From Lachnospiraceae bacterium (lineage in GTDB: Bacteria; Bacillota; Clostridia; Lachnospirales; Lachnospiraceae), in contig JABZIZ010000015.1 in the NCBI GenBank assembly GCA_015258065.1, forward strand, positions 1-63,608: a stretch of DNA of 63,608 nucleotides, written 5' to 3'. The notes beneath the pieces are model-generated. The model was not told where the DNA came from. It searched no databases and saw nothing but the letters and a program-made list of their open reading frames with translations. Both the position numbers and the translations under genes were made by a program. Below are positions 16,242-24,919 of the stretch, piece after piece (position 1 is the stretch's first letter; every line of letters begins with the position of its first letter).

Positions 16242-17459
16242 ATGGGACAGCTTTTTGAATATATTAAAATCGCGCTCAATCATCTTCGTGCCAGCAAGGG
16301 GAGAGCCTTCCTCACGATGCTGGGGATCATCATCGGTATTGCCTCTGTCATTACGGTCATTACCGTCGGAAACGGGCTGTCAGGTTCGGTCAGCGGAGAG
16401 CTGGATTCGTTTGGAAACGGGATGATTCAGATTTATGCCAATGTGCAGGGAAAGGGGGTCAATGTTTCTTTTGACAGCGATGACATTGACTATCTGAAAC
16501 AGAAGTTGGAGCACGTCAAGGGAATCACACCTGCCACTTCATGGACAGGGAAGGGGAAGGGGCCGAAGGGGGAGTTTGATGCAACGGCTACGGCGGGGAA
16601 TTCCGCCCTGCAATATTACAGCACCGAGCCCCTGATCCGAGGCCATTATTTTACCGAAGAGGACAGCGAGTCCGGCGCCCATGTCTGTGTGCTCACGAGG
16701 GCGAGCGCCATGGCGCTCTTTGGCAGTGACGATGTGATCGGGATGACTTTTGAGTTGAATCTGTATGGAACCACAACGGAGCTGAAGATCGTCGGCATCA
16801 GGCAGGATAAGCAGGCTAAGATTATTTCCATGTTGAATGGAGGAGACGATTCGCTCTCCATTGAAATGCCCTACTCCGTTCTGACCGGTCTGTTCGGCAT
16901 GGATGAAGGTTACGATTCCATTGTGATTTTTCCGGAATCCAGTGTCTATGCGAATGAAACTGCTACGAGGGCGGTCAAGCTCCTGAATGCCAAAAAGGGA
17001 GTGCAGGATCCGAATATCATCCAGGTGCAGAGCATGACGGACTTCACCAGCCAGGTCGACAATGTCATGCAGTACATTACCGTTTTTGTTTCCCTGGTTG
17101 CTGCCATCTCCCTCCTGGTAGGAGGGATCGGGGTCATGAACATCATGCTGGTGTCCGTGACCGAAAGGACCAGAGAAATCGGGATCAGAAAGTCGTTAGG
17201 AGCAAGAACTTCTTCGATTATGATGCAGTTTCTGGCAGAGGCGGGTATTATCACTCTTTTAGGCGGCCTGATCGGCATTGTACTGGGGCTTGTCATTGGG
17301 AATGTGGTTTGTAGCGTCCTGTCGTTTCCGGCGAGCATCTCTCCGTTTGTCGTGATTGTGGCAACCCTCTTTTCTTCCGCAGTCGGCATCTTCTTCGGGA
17401 TTTATCCGGCCAAAAAGGCGGCGAAGCTCTCCCCGATTGAAGCGCTGCGACATGAGTAG
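16242..17459 (+). CDS. FtsX/MacB-type permease
   Basis: A 405-residue protein with four membrane segments: one N-terminal (FLTMLGIIIGIASVITVITVG), a large extracytoplasmic MacB_PCD-like domain of about 220 residues, then three C-terminal helices with the FtsX motif TERTREIGIRKSLGA. It follows the adaptor gene by 12 bases. With the two preceding genes it forms a MacAB-like exporter; peptides or antibiotics are typical cargo for the family. Confidence 0.9.
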   Translation: MGQLFEYIKIALNHLRASKGRAFLTMLGIIIGIASVITVITVGNGLSGSVSGELDSFGNGMIQIYANVQGKGVNVSFDSDDIDYLKQKLEHVKGITPATSWTGKGKGPKGEFDATATAGNSALQYYSTEPLIRGHYFTEEDSESGAHVCVLTRASAMALFGSDDVIGMTFELNLYGTTTELKIVGIRQDKQAKIISMLNGGDDSLSIEMPYSVLTGLFGMDEGYDSIVIFPESSVYANETATRAVKLLNAKKGVQDPNIIQVQSMTDFTSQVDNVMQYITVFVSLVAAISLLVGGIGVMNIMLVSVTERTREIGIRKSLGARTSSIMMQFLAEAGIITLLGGLIGIVLGLVIGNVVCSVLSFPASISPFVVIVATLFSSAVGIFFGIYPAKKAAKLSPIEALRHE

Positions 17460-17478
17460 ATTCGGTAAAGGAGTCGGG

Positions 17479-17907
17479 ATGCAGGTATTGGAATCTTATA
17501 GCGAAGAAGATACGTTTCACTTTGGTGAAACGATGGGGACAGAGGCATCCCCCGGGACGGTCATTACGCTCCGGGGGAATCTTGGCGTCGGTAAAACGGT
17601 TTTTACCAAGGGATTTGCCGTAGGGCTGGGAATTACGGAGATCGTCAACAGCCCGACGTTTACCATTCTGCAGATTCATGAAGGGGGACGTCTCCCCCTC
17701 TACCATTTTGATGTGTATCGGATTGGGGATGTTTCCGAAATGGACGACATCGGATTCGAGGATTACGTCTATGGGGACGGGGTGAGTCTGATTGAATGGG
17801 CGGAACTGATTCAGGAAATCCTCCCGGAAACCAGAATATCCGTAGAGATTGAGAAAGATCTGGAAAAGGGGGAAGATTATCGAAGGATTACGGTCAGGAA
17901 GTTTTGA
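17479..17907 (+). CDS. tsaE: tRNA threonylcarbamoyladenosine ATPase TsaE
   Basis: The P-loop ATPase that drives t6A37 formation on ANN-reading tRNAs together with TsaB and TsaD. The 142-residue length is normal. Walker A GNLGVGKTVFTKG (about residue 35), SPTFTILQIHEG and LYHFDVYRI with the conserved D and R, and LIEWAE near the end are all family motifs. The frame opens at 17356 inside the permease gene; the ATG at 17479 with AAAGGAGTC ahead is the family start. Its partner TsaB is encoded at 21280-22440 on the other strand. Confidence 0.93.
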   Translation: MQVLESYSEEDTFHFGETMGTEASPGTVITLRGNLGVGKTVFTKGFAVGLGITEIVNSPTFTILQIHEGGRLPLYHFDVYRIGDVSEMDDIGFEDYVYGDGVSLIEWAELIQEILPETRISVEIEKDLEKGEDYRRITVRKF

Positions 17908-17914
17908 GGTGAGA

Positions 17915-18961
17915 ATGAAAATAGGAGTTAGAAAGAAGGCAGAGTTAAAAAAGAATGGTGTAAAGGGCGCTCTTTTTGCTTGCAGCACGGGGCTTCTGCT
18001 TGTGCTGAGCGCCTGTGCAAAAGAGGGTGCATCACCTGCGCAGGCAGGCGCAAGCGTTGCGATCTCACAAGCGGGTGTATCAGCGGCAGCCTCTTCGGTG
18101 GATGCATCTAAGGAGACGCAGCAGGCAGGTGCATCAGAGGCAGGCCATCCGGCAGGCGTGAGTATGACAGCGCCGAAGGAAGGCACGTCTGCGGCAGCCT
18201 CCCCCCTAAACCTGCCGGCGGAAAGAGGAAAGAGAGGGGAGACGGCACCTGTGATTTATCAGACGGACGGCGTAAAACTTCGAACCAAAGACTATGCGGA
18301 AGAGAAGTTTGATACGAACGCGCAGTTGAAAGAGATGATGGATTACTGGGCAAAGGGAAATATGAAGGCGGTAGAGGAACTGGCGCATCTCTCGAGGTTT
18401 GAAGCGATGTCGGCATCCATGAAAACCGAATCCGGAGACCGTTCTTCCTATTACGGAGAGGTGAACGAGAAGAAGGAGCCGGAAGGAAAAGGCATCATGG
18501 TTTATTCGGAGAACCGCTATTATTACGGCTCGTTTCAAAATGGAAGGCGGGAGGGAAAGGGAACATGGATCCAGTTCTACCCGTCCTATTCCAGGGATAC
18601 GGCAACGTATCACTCTTATTCCGGTGAATTTAAGAATGATCTGCCGAATGGACAGGGGCAGGAGCATTATGAATATAACCCCGAGCGGATGGACAAAAAC
18701 CTGCTGTATCTTCAAAATGTGATCGGTACGTTTCAAGACGGTTTTTACCAGGGGGAAATGTATGTGATTACCCTGGATCGCAACGGAAAGACCACGGAAT
18801 GGAAGGGATCCTGTAAGAGCGGCACCTGGCAAAAAGAGGGAGAGGCGGATGCGAAACGCCGCTATCCTGTTTTGCACGGAAGGCTGGACGAAGACAGACA
18901 TATCTGGATGACGGAGAAAGAGAATCGTGATTTTGGTGTGAGGGAGATTGCATGGAAATAA
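17915..18961 (+). CDS. MORN-repeat lipoprotein
   Basis: A 348-residue secreted lipoprotein: signal peptide with lipobox LSAC near residue 33, a low-complexity Ala/Ser/Gly/Gln linker of about 75 residues (imperfect GASxAA repeats), then a globular part containing MORN-like motifs (YYGEVNEKKEPEGKGIMVY, YYYGSFQNGRREGKGTW, YSGEFKNDLPNGQGQEHY). MORN repeats usually bind membranes or proteins. GAGGTGAGA precedes the ATG, 7 bases after tsaE. It overlaps the HAD gene by ten bases. Surface-anchored function unknown. Confidence 0.8.
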   Translation: MKIGVRKKAELKKNGVKGALFACSTGLLLVLSACAKEGASPAQAGASVAISQAGVSAAASSVDASKETQQAGASEAGHPAGVSMTAPKEGTSAAASPLNLPAERGKRGETAPVIYQTDGVKLRTKDYAEEKFDTNAQLKEMMDYWAKGNMKAVEELAHLSRFEAMSASMKTESGDRSSYYGEVNEKKEPEGKGIMVYSENRYYYGSFQNGRREGKGTWIQFYPSYSRDTATYHSYSGEFKNDLPNGQGQEHYEYNPERMDKNLLYLQNVIGTFQDGFYQGEMYVITLDRNGKTTEWKGSCKSGTWQKEGEADAKRRYPVLHGRLDEDRHIWMTEKENRDFGVREIAWK

Positions 18962-19434
18962 TCCGGCTGGCTTTTTTTGATGTGGACGGTGTTCTGAGCG
19001 CACCGGAATACCGGGATCAGGGGGAAGCGGTGATCGGTTTTACCGAAGAAGGATGGCAGCATTGGTGCGAGGAAGAGGAAGAAGCCGGATATCGTTATTG
19101 TAAACCGCTACCTCCAGTCCGCACCTTTGCCGAAGAACGGAAGAAGGACGGGAGCAGGCTCTTTGTACTAACCGCTACGGCAGGAGAGCTGGAGACAAAG
19201 GCCAAGGAGGTGTTTGTGAGAGAACATTATCCGGCTCTTTTTGAAGCAGTCATTCCGGTCTCCCATGAAAACCAAAAGGTGGCTGTGATTAAGGAACTGG
19301 CAAAAGAGAACGGAATCCCGCTGACGCAGTGCATGTTGGTCGAAGATACGCTTTCCACCCTGTTACAGGCGCATGACGCCGGTATTTGTGCGGTACACGT
19401 TTCCAATATTTTTGCCGGGAATGTGTCCGGATAA
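18952..19434 (+). CDS. HAD-family hydrolase
   Basis: A 160-residue protein with HAD motif I DVDGVL at residues 10-15, motif II LTATA (near residue 66), and motif IV-like VEDTLSTLLQAHDAG near residue 126. The catalytic DxD is kept. There is a short cap insertion rich in glutamate. Family members are phosphatases; the substrate is not visible. It overlaps the end of the MORN lipoprotein gene. Confidence 0.75.
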   Translation: MEIIRLAFFDVDGVLSAPEYRDQGEAVIGFTEEGWQHWCEEEEEAGYRYCKPLPPVRTFAEERKKDGSRLFVLTATAGELETKAKEVFVREHYPALFEAVIPVSHENQKVAVIKELAKENGIPLTQCMLVEDTLSTLLQAHDAGICAVHVSNIFAGNVSG

Positions 19435-19446
19435 TAAAAGAATCTG

Positions 19447-19475
19447 CTTGCGTTCCTGCAAGTTTTTGCTATACT
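19447..19475 (+). promoter_or_regulatory. Weak terminator merged with thiT promoter
   Basis: CTTGC-N6-GCAAG followed by TTTTT (19447-19466) can end the HAD transcript. The same bases contain TTGCGT (19448-19453) and, 16 bases on, TATACT (19470-19475), a usable promoter for the riboswitch-thiT unit. Confidence 0.55.
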
Positions 19476-19500
19476 GGTGAGGAAACTGAATACGATTTGG

Positions 19501-19600
19501 ATTCTGCAAGGGGTGCCGGCGCAAACCGGCTGAGAGTAAGCGTATCGCCGTTTTATCCCTGGAACCTGAACCGGACAATGCCGGCGTAGGAATGGAGAAT
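19501..19600 (+). ncRNA. TPP riboswitch aptamer (THI element)
   Basis: The conserved THI-box words are all present in order: GGGGTGCC, GGCTGAGA, then CCCTGGAACCTGA, CCGGACAATGCCGGCGTAGG. P1 is closed by ATTCT (19501-19505) and AGAAT (19596-19600). It binds thiamine pyrophosphate. It precedes a thiamine transporter gene, the expected target. Confidence 0.95.
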
Positions 19601-19601
19601 G

Positions 19602-19626
19602 CATGCGTATGGACGGAATACGCATG
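19602..19626 (+). other. Hairpin between aptamer and terminator
   Basis: CATGCGTAT pairs perfectly with ATACGCATG around a 7-base loop, immediately 3-prime of the aptamer. It may be part of the switching structure. Confidence 0.55.
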
Positions 19627-19645
19627 AAGAATAGAGCATCTCTTT

Positions 19646-19674
19646 GCACCTGCGGCGGCGGGTGCTTTTCTTTT
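19646..19674 (+). terminator. Riboswitch-controlled terminator
   Basis: GCACCTGC-GGCG-GCGGGTGC, an 8-bp stem with one G-T pair, followed by TTTTCTTTT. It lies between the TPP aptamer and thiT, so thiamine pyrophosphate most likely represses thiT by transcription termination. Confidence 0.88.
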
Positions 19675-19695
19675 ACTCTAATCAAGGAGGGGGAT

Positions 19696-20379
19696 ATGTC
19701 ATACTTTTTTCAATTCTCGGAGGAAGCGGGTGCTTTTCTTCCGAAAACATCAGGCAAGATCTTTATTGCGGTGCTCCTCATTTTGGCGCTTGCCGTGGGG
19801 ACATTGTCTCGCGGAAGGGAAAAGGCGCCGCGGATGAGCGTAAAGCAGCTGGCGTTTTCCGCTGCGGCACTTGCGCTGGGAATGGTAACCAGCAATATTA
19901 AAATCTGGAAGATGCCGATGGGAGGGTCGCTCACCCTGTTTTCCATGTTCTTTATCTGCTTGATCGGTTATCTCTACGGAACGAGGTGCGGTCTCATGGC
20001 AGGCGTTGCATACGGCCTTTTGCAGCTGCTGATCGATCCCTATGTGATTGGGCTGCCGCAGCTTCTGTTGGATTATCCGGTGGCGTTCGGCGCACTTGGC
20101 TTATCCGGTCTGATGGCGGACAAAAAGAACGGTCTGATCACCGGCTATTTACTGGGGATCAGCGGAAGATTTGTGGTTGCGGTCTGCTCCGGTCTGCTTT
20201 TCTTTGCAAGCAGCACACCGGAAACCATGACTCCTCTGGTTTATTCTGTATTATATAACGGAAGTTATATATATGGAGAAGGTGCACTAACGATCATCTT
20301 GCTGACGCTTCCGGCTGTGAAAAAAACCTTTGTCCGGATTAAGGGGATGGCGGTGGAGTCTCTGAAAAACGCAGCGTAA
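19696..20379 (+). CDS. thiT: Thiamine transporter S-component ThiT
   Basis: Thiamine-binding membrane subunit of an ECF transporter, working with a shared energising module (not encoded here). The 227-residue protein has about six helices. It carries the family motif AALALGMVTSNIKIWKMPMGGSLTLFSM and the YGLLQLLIDPYV segment near the thiamine site. The frame opens at 19603, but that part runs through the riboswitch terminator; the ATG after AAGGAGGGGG is the real start. The last 41 bases overlap the convergent RNase Z gene. Confidence 0.93.
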   Translation: MSYFFQFSEEAGAFLPKTSGKIFIAVLLILALAVGTLSRGREKAPRMSVKQLAFSAAALALGMVTSNIKIWKMPMGGSLTLFSMFFICLIGYLYGTRCGLMAGVAYGLLQLLIDPYVIGLPQLLLDYPVAFGALGLSGLMADKKNGLITGYLLGISGRFVVAVCSGLLFFASSTPETMTPLVYSVLYNGSYIYGEGALTIILLTLPAVKKTFVRIKGMAVESLKNAA

Positions 20380-21283
20380 AGATGCGGCCGTCCTTGGAGA
20401 CAACGGTCTGCGGATAGATCTGGCGGACGGCAGACCGGTATTCCTGCGGATTGACCATGGACGGACTGTAATGCGTGAGCCATAACTCGGAAACGTCGGC
20501 GTCCCTTGCCAGTTCGGCGGCTTCATACATGGTCATGTGGCATTTGTCTTTGGCGCTTTGCTGCTTTTCCGGATCGCCGTACATTCCTTCACAGATGAAG
20601 AGATCGGCGCCGTCCGCATTCCTTATGATGCTTTTTGTTGGACGGGAATCTGTCACATAGGTGAGACGGATTCCCTTTCTTTCTGCTCCCATGACCAGGT
20701 CGGGGGTAAGTGTTCTGCCGTCTTCCGTTATGACGGTCTTTCCTTTTTGCAGAGGGTTCCAGTATTTCTTGTCGATTTCCGCCGCCAGAGCGGCCTCCAC
20801 ATTGAATTTTCCCTTACGGGACAGGTCGAACCTATAACCATAACAGGGGATATTGTGATGGACTTTGAAAGCGGTGATGGTAAAGTCCGGCAGGAGAGCC
20901 GCTTCCGGTTCGTAAACTTCTTCGGCAGAAGTCAGTTCATGGAAGTGAATGGGAAAGGGGAGTTGAGGCGCAATGACCAAAAGAGATTTTACCACATGCT
21001 CCAGTCCCTTCGGACCAATAATCGTAACGGGTGTTGTTTTATCCGCATTGCCCATCGATAACAGCATTCCGGGAAGTCCGGAGATGTGGTCTGCGTGGAA
21101 GTGTGTAAAGCAGATGTAATCGATTTGGGCAGACGAAAAGCCACGGCGTCTTAACGCAATCTGTGTAGCTTCTCCGCAATCCACCAGGATGCCTGCACCA
21201 TGGCAGCGCAGATATAAGGAGGTTAAAAAACGATTCGGAAGGGGCATCATACCGCCGGTTCCGAGGAGACATACATCAATCAT
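20339..21283 (-). CDS. rnz: Ribonuclease Z
   Basis: Zinc endonuclease that trims the 3-prime trailer of tRNA precursors, needed here because neither tRNA gene in the window encodes CCA. The 314-residue protein has the metallo-beta-lactamase motif FTHFHADHISGLPG (near residue 60), the N-terminal LGTGGMMPLPNRFLTS, TYVTDSRPT, and HMTMYEAAELA and LTHYSPSM late motifs. It overlaps the upstream TsaB-RimI gene by four bases (ATGA) and the convergent thiT by 41 bases. Confidence 0.93.
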   Translation of the reverse strand: MIDVCLLGTGGMMPLPNRFLTSLYLRCHGAGILVDCGEATQIALRRRGFSSAQIDYICFTHFHADHISGLPGMLLSMGNADKTTPVTIIGPKGLEHVVKSLLVIAPQLPFPIHFHELTSAEEVYEPEAALLPDFTITAFKVHHNIPCYGYRFDLSRKGKFNVEAALAAEIDKKYWNPLQKGKTVITEDGRTLTPDLVMGAERKGIRLTYVTDSRPTKSIIRNADGADLFICEGMYGDPEKQQSAKDKCHMTMYEAAELARDADVSELWLTHYSPSMVNPQEYRSAVRQIYPQTVVSKDGRIFTLRFSETPPPSP

Positions 21284-22440
21284 GAAATATCCTTCTCTTC
21301 TCTGAGCCAGAGGATTTCAGCATCCTCTTTCGGTTGATCGTAGAAACCGGGACGGATGCCTTCAGAGACAAAGCCAAACTTCTCATAGAGCCGCCGTGCG
21401 GCTAGGTTACTCTTTCGAACTTCTAAGGTAAAGGCATGCAGGCCTGCCTGTCTGCCTGCCTTTAGCAGCTCGGTCAGCATCCTGGTGGCGATGCCTTCTC
21501 TGCGGTGTTCCTTCGAAACGGAGACGTTGGAGATTTCACCTTCACCGGCAATGAGTTGCAGGCCGCACATGCCGATGATTTGGTTTCCTCTCTCTGCGAT
21601 CAGAAAGATTTTGTCACTTGCAGTTGCGGCTTCCTTCAACATGGGAAGAGTCCAGGGAATGGAAAAGTTTTCTTTTTCCAGGGCAGCACAGGCGTCCAGA
21701 TCGCTTTCTTCCATGCGCCGTACCACGGTTGCCGTCCGCTCCGCCTGTGATGGACGGTAATAGGCGGGAACGAAATCATCGGCAGGGATCGCAATGTGGG
21801 AGAGCGCATCCTTCCTAAGCAGGTCGAACACATAGGAGCAGACCGCCTCCGCGCTTTGCCGATCTCTGTGAAGAGGAGCGGTAAAATACGGGATGTGCAA
21901 AAGTTCCCCGATGCGTTGCAGGTAAACCGGGATGCCATCTCCCAGGAGAGCGACGGTCTGCTGTTTCTCCTTTGCAAAATGATTACATGCTTCGCAGATT
22001 TCTTCGACGCTGCAGGGGCGGCTATCCACAAGGGGAGTCATCCGAAGAGAAGAATCAAAAGCAAAGAGTCCGGTGTAAACCTGTCCCCTTCTGGCATCCA
22101 TCATCGGACAAACCAGGGTATTTGGACTGCACATCTGATAGGCGAGTGCGTGCAGTGTGGGAACCGGAATCAGAGGTTTCTGCAGGGCAAGGCAAAGCCC
22201 TTTGGCACTAGCCGCCTCGATGCGGAGACCGGTAAAAGAGCCGGGACCGGAGGAAAGTGCAACGGCATCAATCGTGTCCAAGTCAAGATGGGAGAGCGTC
22301 TTTAACTCTTCCATCATGGGCATCAGGTTCTGGGAATGGGTCGTCTTGTACTGAAGACGAAACCCTCCGATCAGCTTCCCGTCCTCCGCAAGGGCAACAG
22401 AAGCGACCGGTCCGGAAGTATCAAGAGCAAGTATTTTCAA
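21280..22440 (-). CDS. TsaB-RimI fusion protein
   Basis: A 386-residue fusion. Residues 1 to about 225 are TsaB, the ASKHA-fold scaffold of t6A synthesis (MKILALDTSGPVASVAL, DAVALSSGPGSFTGLRIEAA). Residues about 235-386 are a GNAT acetyltransferase of the RimI type (AALEKENFSIPWT, NVSVSKEHRREGIATRML with the acetyl-CoA site, LEVRKSNLAARRLYEKFGF), which acetylates ribosomal protein S18 in well-studied species. Both halves keep their key motifs. The start is TTG with AGAGAGG ahead. TsaE is encoded 3.4 kb away; TsaD is not in the window. Confidence 0.92.
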   Translation of the reverse strand: MKILALDTSGPVASVALAEDGKLIGGFRLQYKTTHSQNLMPMMEELKTLSHLDLDTIDAVALSSGPGSFTGLRIEAASAKGLCLALQKPLIPVPTLHALAYQMCSPNTLVCPMMDARRGQVYTGLFAFDSSLRMTPLVDSRPCSVEEICEACNHFAKEKQQTVALLGDGIPVYLQRIGELLHIPYFTAPLHRDRQSAEAVCSYVFDLLRKDALSHIAIPADDFVPAYYRPSQAERTATVVRRMEESDLDACAALEKENFSIPWTLPMLKEAATASDKIFLIAERGNQIIGMCGLQLIAGEGEISNVSVSKEHRREGIATRMLTELLKAGRQAGLHAFTLEVRKSNLAARRLYEKFGFVSEGIRPGFYDQPKEDAEILWLREEKDIS

Positions 22441-22529
22441 TGGATATCCTCTCTAAGCAAACAATCATAGGTTGGTTTTATGTCAGAAGGCAAGAAAGCG
22501 CAGACGATTATAAAACCCTACCCATTTTT

Positions 22530-24173
22530 TCATATATGAGAGGAAATTACAAGCCGGGCATCCTTCAAAAAACTGTAAATCACGAGCAGCAGAATGATGC
22601 CGATCGGAAACGCAAAGATGATGCTGACGGATTGGATCTGTTGCATACTGCTGTCGGAAAACACAAGGGCGATCGGGAGTACAATCAGGAGTAGGCACCA
22701 TAAAAATATCACCCGTTTTCTAGGCTTGGCGCCTTCCTCCAGCCGCCTGTAGCTGTAACAGGCCGCGGTATAAGCAATGGAGTCGAAGGAGGTGGCGTAA
22801 AAACAGATCATGCATAAGAGCGTGATGAGGAGGAAGAGAGAAGAGAAGGGAAGTGTCTTCATCATATTCAATATCATCTGATATAGATCTGCTCCGTTCT
22901 GATAAGGCGTCAGAAAGTCAGCGATTTTTTTATATTCGAGCGCCTGCCCATAGCCGCCCAGTACCAGAAAACTGACGAGGGTGGAGCCGACACCGAACAG
23001 GTAGCCGCCGCCAATGACCTGCCGGATCGTTCTGCCACGGGAGATGCTGCCGATAAAAAACGGTGCCGCCACGCACCAGACCATCCAATAGGCCCAGTAG
23101 TAAATGGTCCAGTTTTGAGGAAAGTGTGTTTTCCGCAAAGGATCGGTGGTTGTGCTGAGAGAAATGAAGTTTTGCATCATTGCCCCCAGGCTCTGCAGTC
23201 CGTTTTCCACGATAAATTCTGCTTCTCCGCCGAATAGAACGACAGCAGCCAGCAGGAGAAAGAAGAGCTGAATGCAGATTTTGGATAAGAGGTGGATTCC
23301 TTGAAATCCCTGTAGCGCCGCGTAAGTATATACCGTGCAGGTGAGGAGCAAAATCAGGACCGTCAGAAATTTTCTGGAAACAGGAAGCGGAAGGAGGGTC
23401 AAGATCATTTCCGACATCAGTGGAGTAGCAACAGAGAAGGTGGTTGCAGTCCCGGCAAGAAGAGCAAAGAGGGCAAAGAGATCAATGATCCGGCCGGGGG
23501 TACCGTCTGCATGTTCCTTTAAGACAGGCCTGCAGGCTTCCGAAAAGCGTTGTCTGCTTCTCTTCCTCACGTGCAGCATGAAGCCGAAGGAAACGGCCAG
23601 TACCAGATAGAAGGCCCAGGGAATGAAACTCCAGTGGAAGAGCGGATAGACGGAGGCCCATTCTGGTGCATGACCGGATACGGAGAGAGAGGGATCCGAA
23701 GCGTACAGGATCCATTCCGCAAAACTGTAGAAGAGAATGTCTGCGGCGAGTCCGCAGGTAAACATGGTGGCGCCCCAGGTAAAAAAGGAGTGCCTAGGCT
23801 TCTCTCCGGGAGGCCCCAACACGATTTTGCCATAGTCGGAGACCATGAGATAAAGGGAAAGCAGAAAAATACCGAATCCAAGAATCAGATAGAAGGATCC
23901 GAGCGTGTCTCCGAAAAAGAAACGGGCTTGTGCAATGATGGAACGGGTTTTTTCGGGGAAGAAAAACATCGCACCGGCAAGTGCAAAAAAGCAGAGAAAA
24001 GGAAGCAGGGTGAACGACAGGTCGAATCTCCCGGGAAGGGGATCACGAAGAGGAACCGTATCTTGCCTACTTGCGGGATCCGGCCTGATAAGCGCATCCT
24101 GTTCGGGAAGGGGCGTCTGTCCTTGCAGGGGATCGGGGCTGATGTGGCCTTGGTCTAAACGGTTATAATTCAT
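22530..24173 (-). CDS. BCCT-family (choline/betaine-type) transporter
   Basis: A 547-residue membrane protein with about twelve helices. The first 45 residues are hydrophilic. The tryptophan-rich family motif is present as QNWTIYYWAYWMVWCVAAPFFIGSISRGRT, which is close to the betaine/choline/carnitine transporter signature. Together with the choline-kinase and cytidylyltransferase genes upstream, it is the likely choline importer (LicB role) of the locus. It overlaps the upstream gene as ATGA and has a ribosome site AAAAGGAGG. Confidence 0.88.
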   Translation of the reverse strand: MNYNRLDQGHISPDPLQGQTPLPEQDALIRPDPASRQDTVPLRDPLPGRFDLSFTLLPFLCFFALAGAMFFFPEKTRSIIAQARFFFGDTLGSFYLILGFGIFLLSLYLMVSDYGKIVLGPPGEKPRHSFFTWGATMFTCGLAADILFYSFAEWILYASDPSLSVSGHAPEWASVYPLFHWSFIPWAFYLVLAVSFGFMLHVRKRSRQRFSEACRPVLKEHADGTPGRIIDLFALFALLAGTATTFSVATPLMSEMILTLLPLPVSRKFLTVLILLLTCTVYTYAALQGFQGIHLLSKICIQLFFLLLAAVVLFGGEAEFIVENGLQSLGAMMQNFISLSTTTDPLRKTHFPQNWTIYYWAYWMVWCVAAPFFIGSISRGRTIRQVIGGGYLFGVGSTLVSFLVLGGYGQALEYKKIADFLTPYQNGADLYQMILNMMKTLPFSSLFLLITLLCMICFYATSFDSIAYTAACYSYRRLEEGAKPRKRVIFLWCLLLIVLPIALVFSDSSMQQIQSVSIIFAFPIGIILLLVIYSFLKDARLVISSHI

Positions 24174-24919
24174 GGGAAGAAATCCTCCTTTTGGGATGGC
24201 GATTCGGTCAGGAAAGGGCGATAGGTGGGATCCGCTTCCGCCAGCTCTTCCAGGCTGTCAATTTCAACCACATCCCCCGCCTCCATCGGCTCGATTCCCA
24301 GTCTAAAATCGGAAAAATGCAAAAACATGGCGACATCGTCCCAGTAGATTTGCCGGTTCTTTCTGTCCATAAATTCATGTTCCAGGTGACGGCGCAGCTT
24401 TCTGCCGTCTTCTTTGCTCCACCTTGAGATGGAAAACAACTGCCAGCCGTCCCTTCCTCCGCTTCTGGAACAGGAGGTGATGAGGCGGTCTTTCGTCACC
24501 TGTAACAGCCATTCGTTTGTCTGTTGAGGACAGCGGATGGCATTATACCCGGATCTGATGAATTCCGGATGCAGGACGGAGGAGTTACGGATGATCTGAT
24601 CCCCGTCCAGGATGATGCAGTCCTCCAGATGCTCTCTGGCCACATACAAAGAACTAATGTTATTGCATGAATCATAATACTTGTTATGTATTAGCTGCAA
24701 CCCGGGGTATTCCTGAGGGAGATCCCGAAACTGTTCCTCTAAATAGCCGACCACGACATAAATTTCATGAATTCCGTTTTGCCAAAGACCATGCAGAATG
24801 GTATCGATCATGCGCACCCCGCCCACACGCACCAGCGGTTTCGGCGTGTGCAGGGTCAGCGGACGCATCCGTTTACCGGTTCCGGCTGCCATGACGATGG
24901 CTCTTTTTACGGTGTGCAT
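24170..24919 (-). CDS. Choline-phosphate cytidylyltransferase-like (LicC-like)
   Basis: A 249-residue nucleotidyltransferase: IVMAAGTGKRMRPLTLHTPKPLVRVGG holds the GxGxRxxP...PK signature near the N-terminus, followed by IILDGDQII as the DxD-type metal site. In LicC, this makes CDP-choline from CTP and phosphocholine. The frame is open upstream, but the ATG at 24919 has GGAGG ahead and starts the domain. It overlaps the fusion gene by 13 bases and the transporter gene by four. The specific substrate is inferred from the operon. Confidence 0.82.
   Translation of the reverse strand: MHTVKRAIVMAAGTGKRMRPLTLHTPKPLVRVGGVRMIDTILHGLWQNGIHEIYVVVGYLEEQFRDLPQEYPGLQLIHNKYYDSCNNISSLYVAREHLEDCIILDGDQIIRNSSVLHPEFIRSGYNAIRCPQQTNEWLLQVTKDRLITSCSRSGGRDGWQLFSISRWSKEDGRKLRRHLEHEFMDRKNRQIYWDDVAMFLHFSDFRLGIEPMEAGDVVEIDSLEELAEADPTYRPFLTESPSQKEDFFP

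Noticed and set aside
19603..19695. An upstream in-frame start for ThiT
   Set aside because: It would put the riboswitch terminator inside the coding region; the ATG at 19696 has a far better ribosome site and fits the family length.
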